A stretch of 64,000 nt of DNA from Methanobacterium subterraneum (GTDB taxonomy: Archaea; Methanobacteriota; Methanobacteria; Methanobacteriales; Methanobacteriaceae). The stretch lies in contig NZ_CP017768.1 of assembly GCF_002813695.1 (NCBI RefSeq), forward strand, positions 248,001-312,000. The letters are read 5' to 3'. The translations under genes and the position numbers were made by a program. This document shows, one piece after another, positions 21,859 to 29,829 of the stretch (its first letter is position 1; every line of letters begins with the position of its first letter). Under the pieces are notes generated by a model that had not been told where the DNA came from, made no database searches, and was given only the letters and a program-made list of their open reading frames with translations.

Positions 21859-22401
21859 TTATATTATCTTAAAACTGCTGATTACAATTTCAAGATCTTT
21901 TTCGATACTGGTAAGATTTTTATCGGGACCGGGAACAGCGTGAATGGTGTACATAGTTCCATTTTGTATAAACCATGTTTTTATCAGTGGTTTATTTTCC
22001 TGGTTAAGTGCTGAAATCTGGTATGCTGGAAGACCACCAACCGTAAGTTCTTTTTCAGATAACATGGTCCATTTCCTCAGTGGAATTTCCTTCTTCTCAG
22101 AACTGATATGTTCTGATAAAGTACGATCGTATTTGCCAGCATGGAAATGAATAAAGTCCCTTTCTTCACCGTTTCCTCGCCCTATGGAAAACAAATAGTC
22201 CCCTTCATTATTATCCATTTTATAATAAGTCCAATTATTGGGGGAATCAAAAGATATGCCATCACTTGCAAAATGTTTCAAACCATCAGATTCAGTTTTA
22301 TATACATTATCCAGTTCATTATCCGAGGTGCATCCTGAAACAACCACAACACTAAAAATAAGGAACACTAATCCCATTGAACTAATTATTCTTGGCAACA
22401 T
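21859..22401 (-). CDS. PsbP-like lipoprotein
   Basis: A 180-residue exported protein. Residues 1-24 are a signal peptide ending in a lipobox (VVVSGC), so Cys 24 is the probable lipid anchor. The rest (40-180) resembles PsbP/DUF1795-type small domains, with DGISFDSPNNW and a repeated strand pattern. It probably sits on the outer face of the cell membrane. Function unknown. Confidence 0.75.
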   Translation of the reverse strand: MLPRIISSMGLVFLIFSVVVVSGCTSDNELDNVYKTESDGLKHFASDGISFDSPNNWTYYKMDNNEGDYLFSIGRGNGEERDFIHFHAGKYDRTLSEHISSEKKEIPLRKWTMLSEKELTVGGLPAYQISALNQENKPLIKTWFIQNGTMYTIHAVPGPDKNLTSIEKDLEIVISSFKII

Positions 22402-22729
22402 ATATTCTACAATAATACCATCTGTCTAAAATATCTTTTTCCTGCCTATGAATAATCCCAGTCCAGTTTATTCTTAACTAATTATAATCAATTATGGGAA
22501 GTTAAAAAAAACCGTGCACACGAAGTTTTATTACACCACCTAATAGTTATTTGCTGTTTGGTGGTATCGTTAAAGCATTATAATTCTGCCTTTTTTTGAA
22601 CCGGAAAATTGAGAAAGATAAAATGTGGGATCAATATACAAAAATTAACTGATTCGTATTCAAATGCATAAATTCAATAATATTCTTTTGATTATATAAT
22701 AATAATCTCATATAAGGAGGTATGGTTTT
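22402..22729. other. Divergent promoter region between the lipoprotein and amidase genes
   Basis: The spacer has an ACCACC...GGTGGT stem (about 22532-22567) with a long AT-rich loop. AAGGAGG (22716-22722) belongs to the amidase ribosome binding site. No ORF is supported. Confidence 0.4.
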
Positions 22730-24175
22730 GTGGATTTGGCAGAGTATTCTAAGTGTGATGGTGTTGCTCTAGCTGATTTGGTCAGAAGGGGAGATGTGAC
22801 ACCCAAAGAACTTGCACATCTTTTGGTTGAAGCAGTTGAAAAGGTCAACCCAACAATCAATGCAGTCTTAGAGGTCTACTTGGACCGTGTCGAAGTTTCA
22901 GATGATAAATCAATCTCTGATGGCCCTTTCTTAGGGGTGCCATTCTTGATGAAGGACATTGGTGCCGGTGAAAAAGGAAGGCATCAGGAGAGCGGATCTA
23001 AGCTCATGCAGGGGCATGTTGCAGATAATGACTCATTCCTGACAACATTTTTCAAGAAAGCTGGTTTGACTCTATTGGGCCGTACAACAACACCTGAATT
23101 CGCGTTGGGAATTTCAACAGAATCCGAATTGGTGGGTGTGACTCATAATCCCTGGAATCCTAATATCACGAGTGGTGGTTCCAGTGGTGGGGCTGCAGCC
23201 AGTGTAGCAGCAGGTATTGTGCCCATAGCGCATGGTAGTGATAACGGGGGTTCGATTCGAATCCCAGCAAGTGCTTGTGGCCTCGTGGGATTGAAACCCT
23301 CCCGTGGACGCGTTACCCTTGGCCCGGATATTGGAGAGCTGTGGCCGGGGATGTTACAGGAGTTTGTTTTGAGCAGGACTGTTCGGGACACCGCAGTGAT
23401 GTTAGACGCGGTTTCAAAACCAGTACTTGGAGATCCTTTTATCATAAAGCAGCCTGATAGTCCTTATGTGCACGAATTGAATGCTCCAACTGGGAAAATG
23501 CGCATAGCGTGGACCACTGATCCCTGGCAACCAGGCGGCTTCGTGGATTCCGAAGTGGTAAACTGTGTGGAGCAGGTAGTTTCCCAATGTGAAGAGGCAG
23601 GTCATGAAATGGTTCAGGTCAGCCCTACCTTTGACTATGAAGAATACCTCCACGCGGTATGTGTAGCATGGGCATTTGGAGTGCATATGGGGATGGATAT
23701 GTTCGCATCAATAATGGGCAGAAAAGTAAGCGAGGAGACAGTTGAACCAGTGATGCTATCATTTTATGAATACTCCCGGAGGCTTACGGCAGTGGACATG
23801 TTCATGGCTGAATTCGCCCTGAACCAATTCCGACGAAACTTTGGGGAATTCTTCCAACAATATGACCTGTTGCTAACACCCACCTTGAACAAATTACCTG
23901 AACCACACGGAAAGTACTCGAAAATGAGGAAAGACCTTGGCTATGAGGAGTATATGCGTCTCTGCGAGGAAACCAAAGTGCACACAACAGCGGCTAATGT
24001 CACTGGACAACCAGCAATAACCTTGCCTCTCGGGCAGAGCAGGTCAGGTTTACCCATAGGGATCCAGTTCATGGCCCGGTTTGGGGAGGAAGATACACTA
24101 ATACGACTGTCAAGTTCTCTTGAAAAAGAAATGCCCTGGCATCATCGAATTCCACCCATCCATGCCAGCCGGTAG
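22730..24175 (+). CDS. Amidase (amidase signature family)
   Basis: A 481-residue amidase signature enzyme that hydrolyses an amide; the substrate is not readable. The Ser-cisSer-Lys triad is recognisable: Lys in LMKDIGAG (about 74), the Gly/Ser-rich TSGGSSGGAAAS (about 146-157), and the nucleophile Ser in GSDNGGSIRIPASACG (about 170-175). It starts with GTG, 9 bases after AAGGAGG. It is not GatA: the usual gatCAB neighbours are absent and the C-terminus resembles fatty-acid or aryl amidases. Its base composition is more GC-rich than its surroundings, so transfer from bacteria is possible. Confidence 0.88.
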   Translation: MDLAEYSKCDGVALADLVRRGDVTPKELAHLLVEAVEKVNPTINAVLEVYLDRVEVSDDKSISDGPFLGVPFLMKDIGAGEKGRHQESGSKLMQGHVADNDSFLTTFFKKAGLTLLGRTTTPEFALGISTESELVGVTHNPWNPNITSGGSSGGAAASVAAGIVPIAHGSDNGGSIRIPASACGLVGLKPSRGRVTLGPDIGELWPGMLQEFVLSRTVRDTAVMLDAVSKPVLGDPFIIKQPDSPYVHELNAPTGKMRIAWTTDPWQPGGFVDSEVVNCVEQVVSQCEEAGHEMVQVSPTFDYEEYLHAVCVAWAFGVHMGMDMFASIMGRKVSEETVEPVMLSFYEYSRRLTAVDMFMAEFALNQFRRNFGEFFQQYDLLLTPTLNKLPEPHGKYSKMRKDLGYEEYMRLCEETKVHTTAANVTGQPAITLPLGQSRSGLPIGIQFMARFGEEDTLIRLSSSLEKEMPWHHRIPPIHASR

Positions 24176-24207
24176 CAGGAAAATCCATTGGAGTGATTTA
24201 TTACCCT

Positions 24208-24930
24208 CTAATCATTGGTACGGAACGAATAATTTATAACCTTTTTAGGGCATTTTTCTATGCATTCACCGCATAATATGCAGTTTGAGTTATCCATATT
24301 GTTAGTTATAACCATGTTGCTGATATTTAATCCCACCGGGCAAAATTTGTCACATAATTTACAATCTGAACAATTATCTTGATCTGATTTTAAATGTAAG
24401 GATGGTATTTTAATTTTTCTACCTAATTTTGCCCCTATGGTTAAGAATACTCCTTGTGGACATAGATACCGGCAGAATGCTCTACTTCCTAAAAGTACAG
24501 ATAAAAGACCGATTGCTATTATGAAGATGGCAACTAAAATAATTAATTGAAAATTACCATTTGAAGCGAATAAATCCACTCCTTTAACGCCCCCAGCTTT
24601 TAAAATAGAATATGAGACCATTATAAGGAAACCTATAAAAACAAGATACCTAATTATATCTGCTTTTTCAGATTTAGGTTTCTTTTTCAATATTTGCAAG
24701 CCTATTATTTCTTGTAGTGCTCCATAGGGACATGTGTAACCACAAGACGCCGATCTCCCCAGGAATAATGATAAAATAAACCATGCTGCAAAAACAAGAG
24801 TACTTGCAGTGATTATCCCGTTTCTAATACCCCAGGACATCAAAATAGGGGAATAAAACTTAAATAGAATTGGCAGCATTATGACTAGTAAAAGTAATAT
24901 ATGGATTCTAAGCCTATTTTTGTTTTTCAT
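24208..24930 (-). CDS. NapH/MauN-like membrane 4Fe-4S ferredoxin
   Basis: A 240-residue membrane protein with about five hydrophobic segments and cytoplasmic loops holding CGYTCPYGALQE (about 63-74) and CRYLCPQG (about 155-162), the signature of the NapH/NosR/CcoG type. The tail carries two 4Fe-4S ferredoxin clusters (CSDCKLCDKFCP and CILCGECIEKCP). It probably moves electrons between quinol-like or membrane partners and soluble iron-sulfur proteins; the partner is unknown. It diverges from the TrmB-like regulator gene. Confidence 0.82.
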   Translation of the reverse strand: MKNKNRLRIHILLLLVIMLPILFKFYSPILMSWGIRNGIITASTLVFAAWFILSLFLGRSASCGYTCPYGALQEIIGLQILKKKPKSEKADIIRYLVFIGFLIMVSYSILKAGGVKGVDLFASNGNFQLIILVAIFIIAIGLLSVLLGSRAFCRYLCPQGVFLTIGAKLGRKIKIPSLHLKSDQDNCSDCKLCDKFCPVGLNISNMVITNNMDNSNCILCGECIEKCPKKVINYSFRTND

Positions 24931-25157
24931 TAATAATTATCTCCAATTTTTAGAGCTCTCGCTAATTAAATTCTGAAATGACAGGGGATTTCTAAAAAAT
25001 GACTGTATTTTCCGATTTTTTTGAATTACTCTGTCTTTATGATGATCATAGAAATCGTTATATTTAAATTTTTTTTCACTAAATAGATATAAAATGAAAA
25101 AATTAGGAGGGATTTCTTATTCCAATAAAAAAATCCACAATTAACGCACTAAAAATA

Positions 25158-25907
25158 ATGGGACTTACAGAGTATGAATCTAAAGCATATCTATCTTTAG
25201 CTTCTTTAATATCTGCTACTGCTTTACAAATCAATGAAATTTCAGGTGTGCCTCTTTCTAGATTATACGATGTATTGAAGAATCTTCATAAAAAAGGTTT
25301 TATTGAAATTATCAGGGGAAAACCATTGAAATATAGTGTGGTGCCTCCTCAGGAGGTTTTTAAGAAGGTTAGGATGGAAATTAAAGAGGAGCTTGATGAA
25401 GCTGAATTGGAAGTTAAAAACATTTATGAAAGTCATATATCTAAATCTCCAGCCCCTATATGGTTAATTTATGGTGCAGATAAAATTGTAAAAAAAGAGA
25501 TGGAGATCATTGGACGTGCTCAAGATACATTGCACATTGCAGCAGGATTCATGTTTCATGGAGAACTTGAAAAAATAAATGTTGCTTTACATAAACCATT
25601 GAAAAAAGGAGTTCAAACCAGGATAATAGCAGCACCCTATAATATTACAGATGAAAAGAGAATAGACATTTCAGAAGGTCTTAATGAGCTAGATTGTCAG
25701 ATCAAAACATTCCAAATACCCTTCATAAAGGCCATAATTAGGGATAAAAAAGAAATGATGTTAATATTTTCCAAATTTGAAGATGAAGGGGTAATATCTC
25801 AAACAGCAATAGGTGTATGGAACCAATACACAGAATTCGTTGAAACAATCACGGATTTATATAATCTAGTGTGGAACATGAATCTATTCATCCCCCACCT
25901 CCATTAA
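25158..25907 (+). CDS. TrmB-like transcriptional regulator
   Basis: A 249-residue regulator: an N-terminal winged helix (YESKAYLSLASLISATALQINEISGVP is the family pattern, residues 5-31) and a C-terminal sensor part. It is divergent from the membrane ferredoxin and may control it. The ATG at 25158 has no ribosome binding site. The same frame continues upstream with a typical TrmB helix (STINALKIMGL) to an ATT at 25119, which does have AGGAGG 8 bases before it. So the true start may be the non-standard ATT, or the record has an error. Confidence 0.78.
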   Translation: MGLTEYESKAYLSLASLISATALQINEISGVPLSRLYDVLKNLHKKGFIEIIRGKPLKYSVVPPQEVFKKVRMEIKEELDEAELEVKNIYESHISKSPAPIWLIYGADKIVKKEMEIIGRAQDTLHIAAGFMFHGELEKINVALHKPLKKGVQTRIIAAPYNITDEKRIDISEGLNELDCQIKTFQIPFIKAIIRDKKEMMLIFSKFEDEGVISQTAIGVWNQYTEFVETITDLYNLVWNMNLFIPHLH

Positions 25908-26055
25908 TAAATATTTTATCCATGAAAATCCCGGAACTTCAACAGACAGAATAAATTAAGATGTACAGCAAAAATGGAAAAATATTAACACCCCAATAAA
26001 TTTAAAACCACTAAAACCAGAAAAAATTAATAGTAAAATTAGGATAGTGTTATCC

Positions 26056-26529
26056 ATGCCTCAGATAGCTAAAGGGGGAAAATTTGTTTTCGGATGGTCC
26101 CAAGTAGGAAAAAAGGACTGTATACAAATCCCAGAGGAAGTAATGCTTGAATATCATCTTTTTAAGGAAGATAAGGTGATACTCATATCGGGAAGTAAAA
26201 GTTCCGGTGGATTCGTAGTATCAACACTAAATCTATTAAACCAATCAATTATGAAAGGTTTAATGGAAGATTATCCTGAATTTGAGGATTACTCCCTGCC
26301 TGAAGGAAAACCAGTTAAATGGAAAGGTAGGTACTACTGTTGGGCGGGTATAAACCAGCAGGGGATCATAAAATTATCCCCAGAAACAGCTGGCTGTTTT
26401 GACATTGAAGAAAATGACAAACTGTTATCAATTAGGGGAAGCAATATTGGTTTTGTTCTGGCGGTTAAGGGTCCCATTATAGAAGCAGCAAAAAAGTATA
26501 AGGGAAATATTAAAGAATTTATCTGTTGA
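26056..26529 (+). CDS. Unknown protein with AbrB-like segments
   Basis: A 157-residue soluble protein. Two segments, KDCIQIPEEVMLEYHLFKEDKVILISG (early) and a similar GIIKLSPETAGCFDIEENDKLLSIRG (late), each look like a swapped-hairpin AbrB fold, so the protein seems internally duplicated. That would fit a DNA-binding or phospholipid-like role, but I do not recognise a named family. The ATG at 26056 is preferred over the GTG at 26047; neither has a strong ribosome binding site. It follows the TrmB-like gene by about 150 bases. Confidence 0.6.
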   Translation: MPQIAKGGKFVFGWSQVGKKDCIQIPEEVMLEYHLFKEDKVILISGSKSSGGFVVSTLNLLNQSIMKGLMEDYPEFEDYSLPEGKPVKWKGRYYCWAGINQQGIIKLSPETAGCFDIEENDKLLSIRGSNIGFVLAVKGPIIEAAKKYKGNIKEFIC

Positions 26530-26556
26530 TTATTCTGATTACCATGTCTTTGAAGT

Positions 26557-28158
26557 TCAAATCTGTTTACCCTGATTTTTAAGGTCAATTTCACAGTACT
26601 GGGCCAGTAATTTTTCTTCTTCCTCTTTTTTGGGAAACTTAAAGAATACTAGGGCCGCTCCAATCAGGATGGCAACGATCCCGGCCAGGTAAGCCCAATG
26701 ATCCCCGGTTAAAAATGAATACTTTGCCGCGGATATGATCTGCGCTGAATACTGGGGGTGCTGCTGGGCAAGGGTGGCTGCACTGGAGAATGATTTTTGA
26801 AGGGTTGCTTCTATGCCACTGGTTATCTGCTGCTGAGCAGATGCGGGTAAATTATCAATTTGTGAAGCAATTGACCGGGTATAACCAGCTGTAAGCAGTG
26901 CCCCGAATATGGAAGTCATTATGGCCCCTCCGAAATCACGTTGCAAGTCTGCAGTACCTGAAGCCATACCCACCCTTTCAACTGGAACAGAACCGGTGAG
27001 AGAATGGGAAGCTGGAGTTCCAGCCAATCCAACACCAATCCCTACAAAGGCGTAAGCCAAACCCACCTTCCAGTAGGGTATATTATCCTGCCATAAGAAT
27101 AACATGGTCAGAAAACCCAGCAAACAGAACAGGTAACCTGCCAGGAGAGTGAACCTTGATCCACGGGACTCAATGAGCCTGGCAGATTGTGGTGCTACTA
27201 AAATCATGAATACTGCTGCTGGTAAAATCGCCAGTCCAGAATCCAGGGTTGAATAGCTGAGAACGTTTTGTAAAAACTGCTGACCGATATACATGGCACC
27301 CATCAAGGCACCAAAAACTATTATCCCTGCACAAGAGGCTACCCAGAAGATGCTGCGACTGGCAACTTTAAGATCGTAAAGGGGATTATCCACCCTGCGC
27401 TGGCGCATTATGAACAAGATTCCCGAAAGAGCGGCGACGACCATGAAACTAATTATCAGGATTCCAGAGTTGGGTACCGGGGCGAAGTTAATGGCCAGGG
27501 TCAATGTTCCCAAAAGCAGAAGAGACAGTAAACCTCCCATGTTATCCACTGGAGCTTTTGTCTCGCTGACGTGATCCGGGATGAACTTCATGGCCATGAT
27601 GAGAGCTACCACGGCCAGAGGCAGTGTGATCAGAAATACAGAACCCCAATCATTAAATGTTAACAGGTATCCTGAGATTATGGGTCCCATGGCGGCAATG
27701 GCAGCCCCTATACCAGACCATAATGCAATGGACTTGGTTCGTTTCTGCCCGGACCACAAAGCAGTTATAAGGGCCAAAGTGGTTGGGAAAGCCATTCCTG
27801 CAGCTAAACCTCCAATGATACGGGCAAAGATCAGGATCTCAATGGAGGAGGCAAAACCAGCAAGGATAGATGCGGGTATGGCCAGTAGAGTACCAATAAT
27901 TAACATCATCTTTCTACCGTGGTGGTCACCCAGGGCACCGAACCATAACACTGATGCCGCCAGACCCAGGGAGTAGCCCACAGCCACCAGATTAATCTGG
28001 ACCTGGGAAGCATTAAAAACCAAACCTATGGAAGGAAGCGCCACATTAGCCACTGATAAATTCAAATTTGCAACAGCTGCCACTAAGATAAGGGTAGCTA
28101 GAGCGATCATTCCCGGTTCAGTTTTTTCCTCAGATGTTTGTGTTGTATCCATTTTCAT
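26557..28158 (-). CDS. MFS drug exporter, DHA2 family (14 TM)
   Basis: A 533-residue membrane transporter of the 14-helix DHA2 (EmrB/QacA-like) type, driven by a cation gradient and usually exporting toxic compounds. Motif A (GALGDHHGRKMML) lies after TM2, and the motif C-type GxGxxGxP pattern appears in TM5 and TM11 (GVGLAGTPA). Start choice among ATGs at 28173, 28158 and 28152 is open. The published-style upstream frame to 28296 crosses the promoter and is rejected. Confidence 0.87.
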   Translation of the reverse strand: MKMDTTQTSEEKTEPGMIALATLILVAAVANLNLSVANVALPSIGLVFNASQVQINLVAVGYSLGLAASVLWFGALGDHHGRKMMLIIGTLLAIPASILAGFASSIEILIFARIIGGLAAGMAFPTTLALITALWSGQKRTKSIALWSGIGAAIAAMGPIISGYLLTFNDWGSVFLITLPLAVVALIMAMKFIPDHVSETKAPVDNMGGLLSLLLLGTLTLAINFAPVPNSGILIISFMVVAALSGILFIMRQRRVDNPLYDLKVASRSIFWVASCAGIIVFGALMGAMYIGQQFLQNVLSYSTLDSGLAILPAAVFMILVAPQSARLIESRGSRFTLLAGYLFCLLGFLTMLFLWQDNIPYWKVGLAYAFVGIGVGLAGTPASHSLTGSVPVERVGMASGTADLQRDFGGAIMTSIFGALLTAGYTRSIASQIDNLPASAQQQITSGIEATLQKSFSSAATLAQQHPQYSAQIISAAKYSFLTGDHWAYLAGIVAILIGAALVFFKFPKKEEEEKLLAQYCEIDLKNQGKQI

Positions 28159-28203
28159 AGCCGCCCGTATCATCCTATTTATAGATATTATGTTGTAAGA
28201 TGA

Positions 28204-28213
28204 TTTATATAAC
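28204..28213 (-). promoter_or_regulatory. TATA box of the MFS gene
   Basis: On the minus strand GGTTATATAAATC is a strong archaeal TATA element. It is about 35-50 bases upstream of the start codons of the MFS transporter. This placement also argues against the long upstream frame. Confidence 0.5.
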
Positions 28214-28215
28214 CA

Positions 28216-28539
28216 CCCAGTATCAGAATTATTAATAACATGAGGATTTCCATAAACCCTGAATGATAATTCCGCCAATAATCTGCTGATAAACAAGGGA
28301 ATTATAGGGCATAAGGGGTGTTTTATTTTTGTTCAAAATTATTCAAATTCATTTACCAAGGGGATGATGAAATTTAAGGATTCACAGATTTACACCCATA
28401 TTAGATTTATACAATCTGACAATAATACCCCTACTTGTTAAAACCTTTAAAAAATTAAATTTAGACTTTTTAGAAAAATATTCGGAAGAAATATAACTTA
28501 CTTGAAAAATAAATAATAACAGTTAGGGGGGAATGATTT
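28216..28539. other. Spacer upstream of the 39-aa basic protein gene, no gene seen
   Basis: The stretch between the MFS promoter and the small gene at 28540 is AT-rich and has no ORF with a ribosome binding site and no strong repeat. The last 20 bases carry the small gene's G-rich Shine-Dalgarno site. Confidence 0.5.
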
Positions 28540-28659
28540 ATGAGTGCAGATGATAAGAAACATTATGTAACTTCAGAATACACCGGCCGTTACAAATCTC
28601 AAGGTAAAATAAAAAATACCAAAAAGTTTGTTAACCGTAACATCTCAAGAAGAACATAA
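28540..28659 (+). CDS. Small basic protein (39 aa), unknown function
   Basis: A 39-residue Lys/Arg-rich protein (TGRYKSQGKIKNTKKF and NRNISRRT) preceded by a very strong AGGGGGG ribosome binding site 7-8 bases before the ATG. The charge (many Lys/Arg, few acidic residues after the first seven) suggests RNA or DNA binding. I do not recognise the family. The context is isolated, between an MFS exporter and a DUF1801 gene. The good ribosome binding site is the main evidence. Confidence 0.6.
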   Translation: MSADDKKHYVTSEYTGRYKSQGKIKNTKKFVNRNISRRT

Positions 28660-28800
28660 TATAACAATCAAAACAATATTATAATTGTTTAATTATCTTA
28701 CGGCTGATTTTTAGGCTTATTTTTGAATATTTATAAATAGAGCATTAATTTAAGTCCCATGCGGTTACTCAAGCGACTCACTTCAGGGGTTTGGGAGTTC

Positions 28801-29169
28801 CTAGCGCACTGCTTTCTTCAGGAGATCAGTGATATTTGCCTCTTCGGTGGCAGTTAACTCCTTCAGAGCGAAGGAGGTAGGCCACAGGTTGCCTTGGTCG
28901 AGGTTTGCCTCCTCGGTGAAGGCAAAGGTCATGTACCTCTCGTTCTTGGCACCACGGAAGAAGCAGACTACCTTACCGTCCCGGGCATAGGCAGGCATCC
29001 CGTACCAGAGTTTTGGTGAGAGGACTGGTGAGTTGGCTTTGATGAGAGTATGTAACCGTTCACCAATTGCGCGATAGGGTCCTGGCATCTCAGCGATCTT
29101 CGCGAGCACCACACTTTCCCCGTCGGCATGCTTACCGGGCCTTTTTTGATTGGGAGTTGTTTTTTTCAT
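28801..29169 (-). CDS. DUF1801/YdhG-like protein
   Basis: A 122-residue soluble protein of the DUF1801 (YdhG/YjhX-like, SAV_iron fold) type, with the segment [28 protein letters not shown] in the centre. Function is unknown, though relatives are related to iron-chaperone-like folds. Its base use is richer in G and C than the surrounding AT-rich spacer, which may point to recent acquisition. Confidence 0.75.
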   Translation of the reverse strand: MKKTTPNQKRPGKHADGESVVLAKIAEMPGPYRAIGERLHTLIKANSPVLSPKLWYGMPAYARDGKVVCFFRGAKNERYMTFAFTEEANLDQGNLWPTSFALKELTATEEANITDLLKKAVR

Positions 29170-29282
29170 AATTCACCTAGTTATTATTTCTTTATTTACA
29201 GATAAAAAAAACTTCCTGAAACTTTAACCAATAGATAAATAAACATTAATTTGAGTGGTATTTCACGGGGAGATGAAAAATC

Positions 29283-29669
29283 ATGCCTCAACCAGAAAAA
29301 AATAAAAAAGTAATAAAAGAGCTTCCCATTTTCTCCTTTAAATCTGCCAATGAATTAAGGGAGTGGCTTATGGGGAATCATGCAGTATCAGAGGGAATAT
29401 GGCTCAGAATTTATAAAAAGAATTCTGGAGTTGAAAGTGTTACATTTGAAGAAGTCCTTGATGAGGGGCTCTCTTTTGGTTGGAGTGAGAGTAAAAGGAT
29501 TAACGGTGATGAAAAATCATATTTGCAACGATTCACCCCACGCACAATAGGTACAACCTCTAAACGTAATCTGGAACATGTGAAGAGACTCATCCGTGAA
29601 AATAAGATGATGCCCTCTGGCTTAAAAGCTCTTGGACTGGATAATCTTGGAAAAATGAAAAAAAGATGA
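29283..29669 (+). CDS. YdeI/OmpD-associated family protein
   Basis: A 128-residue protein. It shows the family pattern of a FKSANELREWLMGNH N-terminus, WLRIYKKNSG, a GLSFGWSESKRI segment and RFTPRTIGTTSKRN. YdeI-like proteins bind metals or act in bacteriocin protection, but the role in archaea is unknown. It has a GGGGAGATG ribosome binding site. It is divergent from the DUF1801 gene about 110 bases away, and the two families often occur together in bacteria. Confidence 0.82.
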   Translation: MPQPEKNKKVIKELPIFSFKSANELREWLMGNHAVSEGIWLRIYKKNSGVESVTFEEVLDEGLSFGWSESKRINGDEKSYLQRFTPRTIGTTSKRNLEHVKRLIRENKMMPSGLKALGLDNLGKMKKR

Positions 29670-29829
29670 AGTTAACATGATGCTATTTTTAGGGATTTAG
29701 ATAGAACAATTAAGAAATAAAATAATTTATGGTGTTCCATGAATATAAAAACAGGCTGCGCTGCTTTTTTTTGGTTAATAACATGTATATCCTTATTTTT
29801 AATGAACCCTATGAAATTAGGTTAATTCC

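Noticed and set aside
23252..23272. tRNA-like TTCGAATCCC
   Set aside because: It lies inside the amidase reading frame, in the conserved GGSIRIPAS segment, and no cloverleaf can be drawn.
26557..28296. Long 579-residue start of the MFS transporter
   Set aside because: The extra N-terminal part lies over the TATA box and has no membrane or family character.
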